Part shown: piece by piece, positions 28,584-37,778 of the stretch
Layout of the letters: each line of letters opens with the position of its first letter
Position numbering within the stretch: the stretch's first letter is position 1
Assembly: GCF_026650985.1 (NCBI RefSeq)
Contig: NZ_CP086239.1
Coordinates: 4,428,501-4,492,500 of the forward strand
Origin: Clostridium estertheticum
GTDB lineage: Bacteria; Bacillota; Clostridia; Clostridiales; Clostridiaceae
DNA length: 64,000 bases
Direction: 5' to 3'
Made by a program: the position numbers and the translations under genes
The notes under the pieces: model-generated
What the model was told of the DNA's origin: nothing
Database searches by the model: none
What the model saw: only the letters and a program-made list of their open reading frames with translations

Positions 28584-28734
28584 ATTTAATTAATAAAGGA
28601 GTATTATCAGTAGGTAAAAAAATTTGATTGGAGAGAAAAGTTGAAAGATGTCGTAACTGATAGTATAATGCGTATGTAACTTTCTTTTTCATATGCTAGT
28701 AAAAAGCTTATGGAATTCTTTAAGGGGTGTATTT

Positions 28735-29781
28735 ATGAAGAAACATTTAAGCGAACTACAAGTATATAGTGGGATAGCGATTTTGTTTGTAACACTTATA
28801 CATAGCAATGCATTTTTCCTACTCAGTATATTACACTTAAAAACTTATGTTCAAGTGGGGTTTGTATTTAATCTTGTAGATAAAGTTGTCCACGTAGCAG
28901 TGCCCATGTTTATATTTATTTCAGGGTATAAATATGAAATGCAGGATAAAAATGAAAAATATACTAAACTTATATATAAAAAATTTACTAAGATTATTAA
29001 ACCATTTCTTATTGTTAGTATATGTTGGATATTATTTGAGTGGGGCAAGCTTTGTGTAGAAAATATAATCCTACATGATCCTGTTAATATTTATTATGTT
29101 TTTATAAATTGTTTAAAGGATTTATTTAACACATTTTTAGGGGATAATTTTGCGTATCAATTATGGTATATTCCTATGTACACGCTTGTTGTATTGACTT
29201 ATCCTATTATAATTAAATTTTTAAAAAATTATAGAATAAGAATGATTATTTTATACATTATAGCAATTATAATAACTGTTATTCAAATTAAAACAAAACT
29301 ACTTTCTAGTCCATATATGCAGCCTATTAATTTTATATATTACTTTTACTTATACGAGTTAGGAGTCCAATTGTATTCTAAAAAAATTAAAAAAAAGTAT
29401 ATAAAAATAACTATTATATGTTATATATTTTTATTACCAGTAATATCACTTATAAAAGATCCACTTATAAGTAATTTAAGCACAAATTTAATTTTTACCC
29501 CTATTGCAGTAGTTGCAATGTATTATATAGCAGTATATTTAAAAAATAGTAAAATATTATTAATCTTAGGGAAATATTCTTTCGCAATATATTTGTTCCA
29601 TGAACCAGTTTTTGTAAGTAAAATATCAAGATTATTAGTTAGTCATGGTTTATATAGTTCTAAGGTCATGATACCATTTATATCAGTAGGCTCCATTATA
29701 CTTAGTATTTGGTTTTATAAGATTTTAATAAAAACATCTTTAGGTAAATATGTTTTTAATATTAAAGATAACTTTAATTAG
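28735..29781 (+). CDS. Acyltransferase-3 family membrane protein
   Basis: 348 residues with about ten membrane helices. Start motif SGIAILFVTLIHSNAFFLL has the conserved His of acyltransferase-3 (OafA/NolL) proteins, and a C-terminal LGKYSFAIYLFHEPV motif is typical. It should O-acylate a carbohydrate at the membrane, perhaps an exported polysaccharide or cell-wall sugar. ATG 28735 is chosen because AAGGGGTG sits 7 nt ahead; ATG 28693 lacks a site. Confidence 0.85.
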   Translation: MKKHLSELQVYSGIAILFVTLIHSNAFFLLSILHLKTYVQVGFVFNLVDKVVHVAVPMFIFISGYKYEMQDKNEKYTKLIYKKFTKIIKPFLIVSICWILFEWGKLCVENIILHDPVNIYYVFINCLKDLFNTFLGDNFAYQLWYIPMYTLVVLTYPIIIKFLKNYRIRMIILYIIAIIITVIQIKTKLLSSPYMQPINFIYYFYLYELGVQLYSKKIKKKYIKITIICYIFLLPVISLIKDPLISNLSTNLIFTPIAVVAMYYIAVYLKNSKILLILGKYSFAIYLFHEPVFVSKISRLLVSHGLYSSKVMIPFISVGSIILSIWFYKILIKTSLGKYVFNIKDNFN

Positions 29782-29798
29782 ATTTTGTAATAATAAAT

Positions 29799-29841
29799 AA
29801 AAAAGGCATGATATATTTTTAAAATATACCACGCCTTTTTT
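29799..29841. terminator. Bidirectional terminator
   Basis: AAAAAGGC..TATATTTT with AAAATATA..GCCTTTTT, between convergent acyltransferase and betaine-transporter genes. Confidence 0.8.
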
Positions 29842-29861
29842 ATAATAATAGCTTTTTCGAT

Positions 29862-29907
29862 GATAATTTAATAGCTTCGAAGAAGATAATTTAATAGCTT
29901 CAAAGAA
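29862..29907. repeat. Two-unit 23-bp tandem repeat
   Basis: Units 29862-29884 and 29885-29907 (GATAATTTAATAGCTTC...) differ at one base; a third partial unit GATAATT follows and runs into the end of the transporter gene at 29913. Confidence 0.85.
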
Positions 29908-29912
29908 GATAA

Positions 29913-31496
29913 TTAATCAATTAAGTGTTTTGATCTTAAAAAGTCTTCGGCAACTGTTTTAGATTGTGCGCCGTTATCTACTTTTAAGTTCATAGCCCTC
30001 ATTTCATCATCGTTAATTTTTCCATCTAATGCGGATAAAACACCCTTTAGCTCAGGATATTTTTTCAATGTATCTGCGTTTACGAGTGAAACTGCATAAT
30101 ATGGTGGGAAGAAAGCTTTATCATCTTTTAAAAGTTTTAAATCAAACTTTTTAATTAACCCATCAGTGGAGAATGCATCTAAAACCTGTGTTTCATTATT
30201 TTTAAGTGCAGTATATCTAAGTCCACCATCTATACCTTTTACACTTTTGAATTTTAAATTATATTTTTTCTGAAGCCCAAGATAACCATCTGGTCTATTA
30301 GCAAAATCCATAGTAACTCCAGCGGTTACCGTTGGACTTATCTTCGCTAAATCAGATATAGTTTCTAGGTTATTCTTTTTTGCAAAATCTTTTTTTACTG
30401 CAAGTACGTAAGTATTGTTAAATCCTATTGGTTTTAGCATTTCTATACCATATTTTTTAGCCAAAGCTGCTTTTCCAGTATCGTAAACTTTTGTTGGATC
30501 GCTCATAGTAGGTTGTTTTAGCATATTTACAAGAACGGTACCAGTATACTCTACATACAGATCTACGTCTTTTGATTTTAGGGCACTAAATACCACGTTA
30601 GTTCCACCTAAATTCAATTTTCTTTCAACTTTGTATTTTGTTTTAGCTTCAATTAATGACGAGACCATATCTCCAAGTACTAATTGTTCATTAAAGTTTT
30701 TAGATCCTACCACTATCTTGTTTTTATCATTAATAAAACTTGTAGCTACTGTGGATAATATAACTAAAAGTACAATTCCTGAAGTTATAAGTTTGAATTT
30801 TTTGCTTCCAAAGAAACCTTTGCGTTTAGAACTTTTACTATGAGTAACTTTTATTCCCTCAGGAACTACGATGTCTTCTATCTTACCTAGTACAAAATCT
30901 AATACAATAGCAAGGATACAAGCAGGGATAGCTCCAGCAAGAATCATGTTATTATCGACAGTTTGAACTCCAGAGAAGACTAAGTATCCAAGACCACCAG
31001 CTCCTATGAAAGCAGCTATGGTCATAAGTCCAACAGCTGTAACTGAAGATATCCTAATGCCTGACATTATAATTGGCATAGCTAGTGGGAAACGAACTTT
31101 TAGAAGTACCTGAGTATTGGTAAGTCCCATACCATCGGCAGCTTCAATAAGTGCAGGACTGACGTTCGTGAGTCCTGTAAATGTATTTTTTACAATTGGT
31201 AGAAGTGAATACATAACTACCATTATAATTGCGGGTTTACTTCCAATACCAAGTACGGGTATTAAGAATCCAAGTAATGCAAGACTAGGTATAGATTGTA
31301 TTACATTTGTAACACCAATTACAGGAACCGAAAGTTTTCTATATCGAACTATAAGTATGCCAAGTGGTATAGCAATTATTATAGCAATAACAATTGAGAA
31401 TAAAGTTAGTTGAATATGTTGTATAAACAAATCCATTATTTGAGATTTTCGTTCTACTACAAAATTAAAAAAAGAAGTGAAACTATTCATTAACAT
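29913..31496 (-). CDS. Glycine betaine-type ABC permease fused to substrate-binding domain, system 1
   Basis: 527 residues. N-terminal permease (about 1-215, six helices, VTNVIQSIPSLALLGFLIP, the EAA-like loop AADGMGLTNTQVLLKVRFPLAMP), a linker with a further helix (about 235-252), then an extracellular OpuAC/ProX-type binding domain (about 260-527) opening VVGSKNFNEQLVLGDM and with YVEYTGTVLVNML. This is the permease-binding fusion arrangement used for compatible-solute uptake. It overlaps the ATPase gene by 14 nt. Substrate probably glycine betaine, carnitine or choline. Confidence 0.88.
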   Translation of the reverse strand: MLMNSFTSFFNFVVERKSQIMDLFIQHIQLTLFSIVIAIIIAIPLGILIVRYRKLSVPVIGVTNVIQSIPSLALLGFLIPVLGIGSKPAIIMVVMYSLLPIVKNTFTGLTNVSPALIEAADGMGLTNTQVLLKVRFPLAMPIIMSGIRISSVTAVGLMTIAAFIGAGGLGYLVFSGVQTVDNNMILAGAIPACILAIVLDFVLGKIEDIVVPEGIKVTHSKSSKRKGFFGSKKFKLITSGIVLLVILSTVATSFINDKNKIVVGSKNFNEQLVLGDMVSSLIEAKTKYKVERKLNLGGTNVVFSALKSKDVDLYVEYTGTVLVNMLKQPTMSDPTKVYDTGKAALAKKYGIEMLKPIGFNNTYVLAVKKDFAKKNNLETISDLAKISPTVTAGVTMDFANRPDGYLGLQKKYNLKFKSVKGIDGGLRYTALKNNETQVLDAFSTDGLIKKFDLKLLKDDKAFFPPYYAVSLVNADTLKKYPELKGVLSALDGKINDDEMRAMNLKVDNGAQSKTVAEDFLRSKHLID

Positions 31497-32628
31497 CTAC
31501 CTCCATATCTATGAATTGATTACTTAATATAGATAAAAGGCTGCTCTTTGTAAGAAGGCCTACTAACTTATGGTTATCATCAACTACTGGAACAAAATTT
31601 ATATCTTCCTTTTTTATAACCTCTAATATATTTATTATTGAATCTTCTTGGTTTACGGTTATAAGCTGAGTTTCCATTAAGTCTTTTATTCTCTTAGTTT
31701 TATCTGGATCTTTTCTTAGAGTTGTTCTAATTTGTTTTAATGTAACAAGTCCAGTTAGAGTATTACCTTTATCTACAACAAGTAAACTATCTACATTGTT
31801 AGATTTCATTATTTCAATTGCTTGGAGTATTGTTCGTTCTCCAACTGATTTTATAGGCTTATCTATCATAATATCTTTTGCCATAATTAACTCAGGCTGA
31901 TTCCATATTCTGTTTTTACCTACGAAGTCACGTACGAAATCATTAATAGGATTCTTTAATATTTCTGATGGCGTATCAAATTGAACCACATATCCACCAT
32001 CCATAATACAAATTCTATCACCAAGCTTTAATGCTTCATCCATATCGTGAGTTACGAATATAATAGTTTTTTTGTAGTTTTGTTGAATATTAAATACTTC
32101 ATCTTGAAGCTGAGTTTTTGTTATAGGATCCAGGGCACTAAAGGGTTCATCCATAAGTATTACATCAGGATCCATTACAAAAGCTCTTGCAACACCTACT
32201 CTTTGTTGCTCGCCTCCACTTAACTGATTGGGATATTTATCTATATATATATCAGGATCTAGTCCTACGAGTGTTAACAACTCAATTACTTTGGTGTGTA
32301 TCTTGTCTTTTTCCATTTTTTCTATAGACGGGATTAATGCTATATTATCACCTATAGTTAAATGTGGAAGTAGACCTGCTTGTTGTATAACATAACCCAT
32401 GTTACGTCTTAATTTTATAGTGTTTTGATCTCCAATCTTTTTACCATTAATCAAAACTTCACCAGAAGTGGGAGTTATTAATTTATTAATCATTTTTAGT
32501 GTTGTAGTTTTACCGCAACCACTAGGTCCTATAAAAACTACTAATTCTTCATCTTGTATAGTAATATTTATATCTTTTAATATTTTTCTACCATTAAAGC
32601 TTTTGCTTACATTTTTAAACTCGATCAA
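31483..32628 (-). CDS. Glycine betaine-type ABC ATPase with CBS domains, system 1
   Basis: 381 residues. Walker A GPSGCGKTT, signature LSGGEQQRVGVARA, Walker B VILMDEPFSALD, then two CBS domains (about 250-375), the ionic-strength/nucleotide-sensing tail typical of OpuA/OpuCA. The start is TTG 32628, preceded by AGGAGG; this gives the same N-terminus (MIEFKNVSKSF) and length as the ATPase of system 2. The longer frame to 32709 runs through the operator and has no ribosome site. Confidence 0.9.
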   Translation of the reverse strand: MIEFKNVSKSFNGRKILKDINITIQDEELVVFIGPSGCGKTTTLKMINKLITPTSGEVLINGKKIGDQNTIKLRRNMGYVIQQAGLLPHLTIGDNIALIPSIEKMEKDKIHTKVIELLTLVGLDPDIYIDKYPNQLSGGEQQRVGVARAFVMDPDVILMDEPFSALDPITKTQLQDEVFNIQQNYKKTIIFVTHDMDEALKLGDRICIMDGGYVVQFDTPSEILKNPINDFVRDFVGKNRIWNQPELIMAKDIMIDKPIKSVGERTILQAIEIMKSNNVDSLLVVDKGNTLTGLVTLKQIRTTLRKDPDKTKRIKDLMETQLITVNQEDSIINILEVIKKEDINFVPVVDDNHKLVGLLTKSSLLSILSNQFIDMEVDVNE

Positions 32629-32649
32629 GTTAAAACCTCCTAATTTTAT

Positions 32650-32688
32650 AAAGTAACAACTCCTAGTATAACATTGAGTTGTTACTTT
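32650..32688. promoter_or_regulatory. Bipartite inverted-repeat operator, candidate BusR site
   Basis: Perfect 13-bp arms AAAGTAACAACTC (32650-32662) and GAGTTGTTACTTT (32676-32688) separated by 13 nt, just ahead of the transporter's ribosome site. The half-sites AGTAAC and GTTACT are 23 nt apart, which suits the wide, bipartite operators read by BusR-type tetramers. The adjoining gene codes for that regulator type. Confidence 0.7.
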
Positions 32689-32805
32689 GTAAAGATTGTG
32701 TAAATCCATATGAGTTTGTATAGAATTATTACTAGATTATTATTTAGCTATTAAAGCACATTTATACAAATTTTTTATAAGTTGTTTTCTGGGTTGATTT
32801 GAACA

Positions 32806-32843
32806 GAAAAAGGCGATATATTTTAAAAATATATCGCCTTTTT
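32806..32843. terminator. Terminator after the BusR-like gene
   Basis: AAAAAGGCGATATATTTT with its complement ending CGCCTTTTT, 3 nt beyond the stop codon at 32846. Confidence 0.85.
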
Positions 32844-32845
32844 AC

Positions 32846-33475
32846 TTATTGATTTCCATAAAGAAAAGTTTTAATTCTATTGTAACTACACTCGTCACAA
32901 ATTACTATGAAGACATCTTTAATTTTGAAGGTGGAATGTGGACCCGGCGAAAGCATTAATTTATCATCACGCCTGATACCGATTATAGTTGCACCTGTAC
33001 TTTGCCAAAATTTAGATTCAGATACTGTTTTACCTATAATAACCATTTCAGGCTGTATTTCAAATTCATATGGAATAAATGGATTGCTATTTTTAAATCT
33101 ACTAGAATAATCTATTAGTTCATCAATAGAACAATTTATACTTTTATCTAACTCTTTTTTCTTTTCGAGTAAGTTAAAAATATTTTGTTTAATAGAACTT
33201 ATTGAATCTATATCTTTAAATTTATCAATAAACTTTAGGCAATTATCCACGGAGGTTATGACTATTCCACTCCCTTTAGTAACGGTAACTATATTCATGT
33301 CACTTAAAAGAGTTACAGATCTTCTTATAGTTTCTGGTGATACGTTATATTCGCTAGCAAGAGAAGAGCGACCATATAGTTTATCCCCTATACAAAAATC
33401 CCCAGATAATATCCTATTAGTAATATCAATAGCTATTTTTTTATAAATAGGTTTTAAAATAGTGTTAGTTGGCAT
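32846..33475 (-). CDS. busR: BusR-like GntR/RCK-C transcriptional regulator
   Basis: 209 residues: N-terminal GntR winged helix (about 1-75: ILSGDFCIGDKLYGRSSLAS, NVSPETIRRSVTLLSDM, VTKGSGIVI), a helical coiled linker (about 85-130), and a C-terminal RCK-C/TrkA-C domain (about 135-205). This is the domain order of BusR, the c-di-AMP-responsive repressor of betaine uptake in lactococci and streptococci. It lies directly upstream of the betaine transporter, on the same strand, with a bipartite palindrome between. Function as osmotic repressor is inference from architecture and context. Confidence 0.82.
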   Translation of the reverse strand: MPTNTILKPIYKKIAIDITNRILSGDFCIGDKLYGRSSLASEYNVSPETIRRSVTLLSDMNIVTVTKGSGIVITSVDNCLKFIDKFKDIDSISSIKQNIFNLLEKKKELDKSINCSIDELIDYSSRFKNSNPFIPYEFEIQPEMVIIGKTVSESKFWQSTGATIIGIRRDDKLMLSPGPHSTFKIKDVFIVICDECSYNRIKTFLYGNQ

Positions 33476-33623
33476 TTTTTTATTTTATCAAAAGGAATAT
33501 TTAAACTTTTGATAAATCCTCCTCCCATATAATGTAGGTTTTAGTAAATACTTTATATAAATATTATTGTTTTTATAAGAATAAGTATAAATTAATATGT
33601 CAATATTGTCTACAGTAGGAACT

Positions 33624-34760
33624 TTAAAATATAAAAATAAAGTAAAGTACAAAGGTGAATACTAGTAAGCTAATTAAATTATATAATGTAAATAAGGTGA
33701 GATATCTACTTTGAGCATTTGCAGTTCGTTTTTTTATGTAAAGTTTATATGATATAACACTGGCTAAGGAAGCAACTAGTGTCCCAAGACCACCTACATT
33801 TACTCCAAGCAAAAGTTCCCTCCAGTTCGAAGTGAAATTTGCGAGTAGTATTGAACAGGGTACGTTACTAACAACTTGACTTAATATAATAGATGAAAAA
33901 TAAGTTGTTGTTTTATTTTGCAAAAAACTTATTGCTAACGATTTTATAAAAGGCAAACTTGATAAATTACCGATAAATATAAAGAAACATATAAACGTAA
34001 GTAATAAAATGTAATCTACTTTTAACAATAGTTTTTTATTTAATATTAGTACTGTAAGCAGCGTAATGATAAAGGCTAATTTATAATTTATTATATTAAA
34101 CACAGATAATATAATAAATATAAACAGAAGACAAAAAACCATCACTTTTACTTTGTTTTCAATAATTATGTTATCTAAATCAAATTTAAGCTTTTTATTT
34201 TTTTCGAAATTATTTAGAATGAAAAGCCATATAATACCTAAAAGTGTAAAGGGAATCATTGTTTTCAAGAATTCAAAGCCTGTTAGTCTATAATAGGAAA
34301 AAAGAAATAAATTCTGTGGATTCCCCATAGGGGTAAGGCTACTACCAATATTAGCAGCTAAAGTTTGAAATATAACTAATTTCATAGGACTAATACTCGC
34401 GCGTTTACTTATTATAAGGGCTAAAGGCACAAAGGTTATTAAAGCCACATCATTGGTTATGAGCATAGAGCTAAAAAAAGTTAAGTATATTAAAATAAAA
34501 GAGATCTTTTTAGAACTATCGTATTTAATAAGCAAAGTTACAGCTAGTTTGTCGAGAACTTTCATATGTTTAAAGGCGCTGACAATGAGCATAAGATTAA
34601 ATAATGTAAATAAAACCTTAAAATCAATGTATTCTATTTTAGGAGTGGAAAAGAATGATGTTATAATAGAAAGTGCTAAAGCTAGCGAAAAAACTAAATC
34701 TTTTTTTAATATATTTAATATCTGTGTAATGTTATTTTTAAGAGAACCTATGCTTAACAT
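33624..34760 (-). CDS. SLC13/ArsB-NhaD-like anion or Na+-coupled transporter
   Basis: 378 residues, about ten membrane helices. Motifs SSMLITNDVALITFVPLALI and AANIGSSLTPMGNPQNLFLF are the paired hairpin signatures of the ion transporter (CitMHS/ArsB/SLC13) superfamily. Substrate could be an organic anion, arsenite or Na+/H+; nothing nearby decides it. GGGTGGGTG precedes ATG. It is shorter than the usual 420-430 residues. Confidence 0.78.
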   Translation of the reverse strand: MLSIGSLKNNITQILNILKKDLVFSLALALSIITSFFSTPKIEYIDFKVLFTLFNLMLIVSAFKHMKVLDKLAVTLLIKYDSSKKISFILIYLTFFSSMLITNDVALITFVPLALIISKRASISPMKLVIFQTLAANIGSSLTPMGNPQNLFLFSYYRLTGFEFLKTMIPFTLLGIIWLFILNNFEKNKKLKFDLDNIIIENKVKVMVFCLLFIFIILSVFNIINYKLAFIITLLTVLILNKKLLLKVDYILLLTFICFFIFIGNLSSLPFIKSLAISFLQNKTTTYFSSIILSQVVSNVPCSILLANFTSNWRELLLGVNVGGLGTLVASLASVISYKLYIKKRTANAQSRYLTLFTLYNLISLLVFTFVLYFIFIF

Positions 34761-34908
34761 ATATCATCACCCACCCTGAAGTTAATATATAAAACTACAA
34801 TATTATAGCATTTAATGGATGTATAATCTATTGTTTTAATGGCGTTTTTTATTAAAAACTCTAGAAAACTTAAGAAAAAATAATTAATATAAGGTATAGG
34901 AGAGGTTT

Positions 34909-34989
34909 ATGAAAAGAATTATAGAAATAAGAACTATATTTAATATTTATCATAAAGTTCATAAAAAAAGGGTACAAGTGTTCTTATAG
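34909..34989 (+). CDS. Possible 26-residue small protein
   Basis: MKRIIEIRTIFNIYHKVHKK... ending RVQVFL, basic, behind ATAGGAGAGG placed 4-6 nt from the ATG. It lies 67 nt upstream of the secreted-protein gene and could be a leader peptide. No homologue recognised; the only evidence is the ribosome site. Confidence 0.3.
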   Translation: MKRIIEIRTIFNIYHKVHKKRVQVFL

Positions 34990-35056
34990 TAATGAATATA
35001 ATTACCTTAATACAGTAATAATAATGGGGTATAAATTTGCTGTAGGAGGGTTAATA

Positions 35057-35776
35057 ATGAAAAGTACTTCTTTGAAAATGAAAATATTAAGCGGAATGTT
35101 ATCTGCAGGCATAGCTTTTTCCGGAACAAGTCTTGCATTTGCTACTGATAACAACATCGAAAATGAAAAGGTTGTTACAAATATAAAATTTAAGCATTCT
35201 TCAAGTAATAAAAAAGTGGATACAGCACAGCGCGCAGAGATGAAAGCTACGTTACAAATTGTAATTAAGGAGAGCGTGAACTCAAATATCATTACTAAAG
35301 CTGAAGGAGATAAGGTATTAGAATATGTTAGCGTAAAGTCCGAGAAGAAACATAAGGAATGCGAAAAAGGGAAATGTGATGGTAAAAAAGGTGGATTATT
35401 TAATGATTTAGTAACAGAAGGTATTTTAACTAAGGATAAGTCGGAAGCTCTTCGTGAAAAAATGTATGTTAAAAGGACAGAAATAAAAACTGTGGAACTA
35501 AAAAATGGCTTAAAGGGTCTTGTAGATGATAAGGTAATAACAATTGAGCAAAGTAATAAAGTTCAAGATATTATGATGGAAAGGCAAACGCAGAGAAAAG
35601 AAATTTATAAGAAAATGCAAAATATGAGTCAAAAAGAAAGACAAGAATACGTGAAAAAAATGGACAGTACTAAGGCCAGTCCAATGAAGGTACTTATTGA
35701 TAATGGTACTATAACAAAAGAGCAAGAAGCTAAAATACAACAGGTATTGCCACATCATGGACATCATCACAAATAA
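35057..35776 (+). CDS. Secreted protein with repeated I-T-K-E-Q motifs and His-rich tail
   Basis: 239 residues. A signal peptide (MKILSGMLSAGIAFSGTSLAFA) is followed by a helical, highly charged protein. Four short repeats occur: IITKAEGDKVLEYV, ILTKDKSEALREKM, VITIEQSNKVQDIM and TITKEQEAKIQQVL. A KHKECEKGKCDGKKGG segment carries two cysteines, and the C-terminus HHGHHHK could bind a metal. AGGAGGG precedes ATG 35057; the frame upstream to 35024 has no site. Resembles clostridial exported proteins of unknown function. Confidence 0.7.
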   Translation: MKSTSLKMKILSGMLSAGIAFSGTSLAFATDNNIENEKVVTNIKFKHSSSNKKVDTAQRAEMKATLQIVIKESVNSNIITKAEGDKVLEYVSVKSEKKHKECEKGKCDGKKGGLFNDLVTEGILTKDKSEALREKMYVKRTEIKTVELKNGLKGLVDDKVITIEQSNKVQDIMMERQTQRKEIYKKMQNMSQKERQEYVKKMDSTKASPMKVLIDNGTITKEQEAKIQQVLPHHGHHHK

Positions 35777-35784
35777 AAGTGCAT

Positions 35785-36030
35785 GAAAATCATCTTTCTC
35801 CTGCGTGACTTGAAAGGAGAGTTTGAAACATGAAATCTCATTTAGAAATTCTAATGTTTTGCTTAACATTATATTATCTATCGCTCACACTCGACGTCCT
35901 GTCTCGGGTTCGCTAACCTGCCGTCCTGGCAGGTTTACGAGAATCTAATGTTGGCAAAACAAGAATTTTTAAATGAGATTTCAATTGTTTCTGCACCTCT
36001 CCTTTCAAGTCACTTCCGGAGAAAGATGAT
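35785..36030 (+). repeat. Long palindromic element, copy 2 (complete, with core)
   Basis: Outer arm 35789-35801 (ATCATCTTTCTCC) pairs with 36018-36030; inner arms follow with TGACTTGAAAGGAGAG and GAAATCTCATTTA paired to their complements at 35970-36010. The middle holds the 32-nt core (35884-35915), identical to copy 1, a variable hairpin AACCTGCC-gtcct-GGCAGGTT, and the block TTACGAGAAT...TTGGCAAAACAAGAATT (35935-35967). It starts 9 nt after a stop codon, between convergent genes. Confidence 0.85.
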
Positions 36031-36095
36031 AATATATGGTTAGGATTTTCATTAATGCCCAATATTTCATTATTCATTTCGAATACCAAGATAAG

Positions 36096-36863
36096 TTACA
36101 CAACATTAACCTTGTTCATTCTTCTTACGGTTAATAAAATAAGAATTATGGATAAGATAATCACACTAGTAATGGTTGTTGTAAGATTTATATATTCAAA
36201 CTGAGTTGCTCCATCAACTAGATTATAGGGAATAAATTTTGATATGCTTTTTATGCCTGTAAATGCTACAGAAAAATAGTTTACAACCAAAACTATAATT
36301 CCTGTAATTACTCCTTTTTGGATTATACTACTACAAAATAATACTAATGTTATTATAAAGAAGTAATATATTGATAATAGGCTTGCCGATGATAAAACTG
36401 ATGAAAATGCAACTGGATTGCCTTTTAATAAAAGTCCAGAGTAATAGTAATTCACTGAAAACCCTATAAATGTAAAGATAGATAATGCTAGAGTATAGTT
36501 TATTAATTTAGCAAGTACTATTCCAGTTGGTAGACTTCCTTTAGAATAAGGAAATATAAGCTTTCCTGTAGTAATCTCATCGCTTAAACTACCACAAGTA
36601 GTGAAAATTATTACAAGAGTTACTATTTGAAACAAGTCCTTTATATAATTCTGCATACCTGTTAATTGAGTGATTGGAGGTAACAAAGCACTTATGTCTG
36701 CGGAACCCTTTGTTAGTTGACTTTTTAATATTTCAGGTAAAAGTTTGACCATAATTGGGTCTGAAATTGCAAAAAACAGGAAACTTACAGCTAAAATTAT
36801 ATATTTATATTGTGTTTTCGATTCCAAAATTTCTTTTTTAAAATATGCTTTAAATGTGGCCAT
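36096..36863 (-). CDS. ABC-2 type permease of a sigma-Y-type operon (YxlG-like)
   Basis: 255 residues with six membrane helices, N-terminal FKAYFKKEILESKTQ typical of ABC-2 permeases. It is the last gene of a five-gene set and overlaps the ATPase gene by 14 nt. Order and types match sigY-yxlC-yxlD-yxlE-yxlF-yxlG of Bacillus subtilis, in which the YxlFG transporter has no firm substrate. Confidence 0.8.
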   Translation of the reverse strand: MATFKAYFKKEILESKTQYKYIILAVSFLFFAISDPIMVKLLPEILKSQLTKGSADISALLPPITQLTGMQNYIKDLFQIVTLVIIFTTCGSLSDEITTGKLIFPYSKGSLPTGIVLAKLINYTLALSIFTFIGFSVNYYYSGLLLKGNPVAFSSVLSSASLLSIYYFFIITLVLFCSSIIQKGVITGIIVLVVNYFSVAFTGIKSISKFIPYNLVDGATQFEYINLTTTITSVIILSIILILLTVRRMNKVNVV

Positions 36864-37776
36864 CTTTATTCACCAACTTTAAAAAAATTTCCTCAAGATT
36901 ACTTTTTCTTAAATTAAATGACATCAAGTGATTAGGCTCTATAGCTAGGAGTTGCAATAGGTTACTTCTTGCTAAATTTATATCCTTAACATAAATATTA
37001 AGTTTGTTTTTATTACGTTGTATGTTTTCCACCCAATTTAATTTAGAAAGTTTTTCTTTGAAATTTGAACAGTCATCTTCGAATTCAAGATCATAAATTG
37101 GTTGAATGTAATCATTTTTTAACTCTTCAAGACCTGCAGACACTACTATTTTCCCGTCTTTTAATATACTTACCTCATCACATACCCTTTCTACGTCATT
37201 TAAAATATGAGTTGATAAAAAAACACTTACGCCTTCATTTTTCAAACTATTAATAAATTCAAGAATTTCCATACGCCCCTCTGGATCTAAAGCTGATGTA
37301 GGTTCATCAAGAAATAATAATTCTGGTTTGTTAAATAGTGAAACACAAAGACCAAAACGTTGCTTCATTCCACCAGAAAACCCACTGAGTTTTCTATTTC
37401 CAGCATCCTTTAGGCCTACAATTTCTAAAATCTCATTAGACCTCTTCTTAATCATTGTGATACTCATATTACTGAGTCTTCCTATAAAATCTAAGTACTC
37501 ATAACCAGTCATGTAGTTATAAAACACAGGATTTTGTGGGAGGTAGCCCACATTTTTTAAAATTCTTCTTTTGTTTTTGTTAAAATCTTTACCATTATAC
37601 ATTATGTCACCGCTATTATACCCAATTAATCCAGTAAGAATATTCATAGTGCTTGTCTTACCTGACCCATTTTGTCCAAGAAAACCATGGATTTTTCCTC
37701 TTTTGATTTCGAAACTTATTCCCTTTAAAACCTCAAACTCTTTATAGCTTTTTGTTAGATTTGTAACTTTTAGCAT
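36850..37776 (-). CDS. ABC transporter ATP-binding protein (YxlF-like)
   Basis: 308 residues. Walker A GQNGSGKTS, signature LSGFSGGMKQRFGLCVSL, Walker B LLFLDEPTSALDPEG, switch His in STHILNDVE, plus a C-terminal extension of about 90 residues, as in ABC-2 exporters of the drug/antibiotic class. Pairs with the overlapping permease gene. AAGGAG lies before the ATG. Confidence 0.9.
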   Translation of the reverse strand: MLKVTNLTKSYKEFEVLKGISFEIKRGKIHGFLGQNGSGKTSTMNILTGLIGYNSGDIMYNGKDFNKNKRRILKNVGYLPQNPVFYNYMTGYEYLDFIGRLSNMSITMIKKRSNEILEIVGLKDAGNRKLSGFSGGMKQRFGLCVSLFNKPELLFLDEPTSALDPEGRMEILEFINSLKNEGVSVFLSTHILNDVERVCDEVSILKDGKIVVSAGLEELKNDYIQPIYDLEFEDDCSNFKEKLSKLNWVENIQRNKNKLNIYVKDINLARSNLLQLLAIEPNHLMSFNLRKSNLEEIFLKLVNKDGHI

Positions 37777-37778
37777 AA

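Noticed and set aside
35884-35915. Core GGGTTCGC of the palindromic element taken first as a tRNA T-arm
   Set aside because: No acceptor stem, D-arm or anticodon arm can be formed around it.
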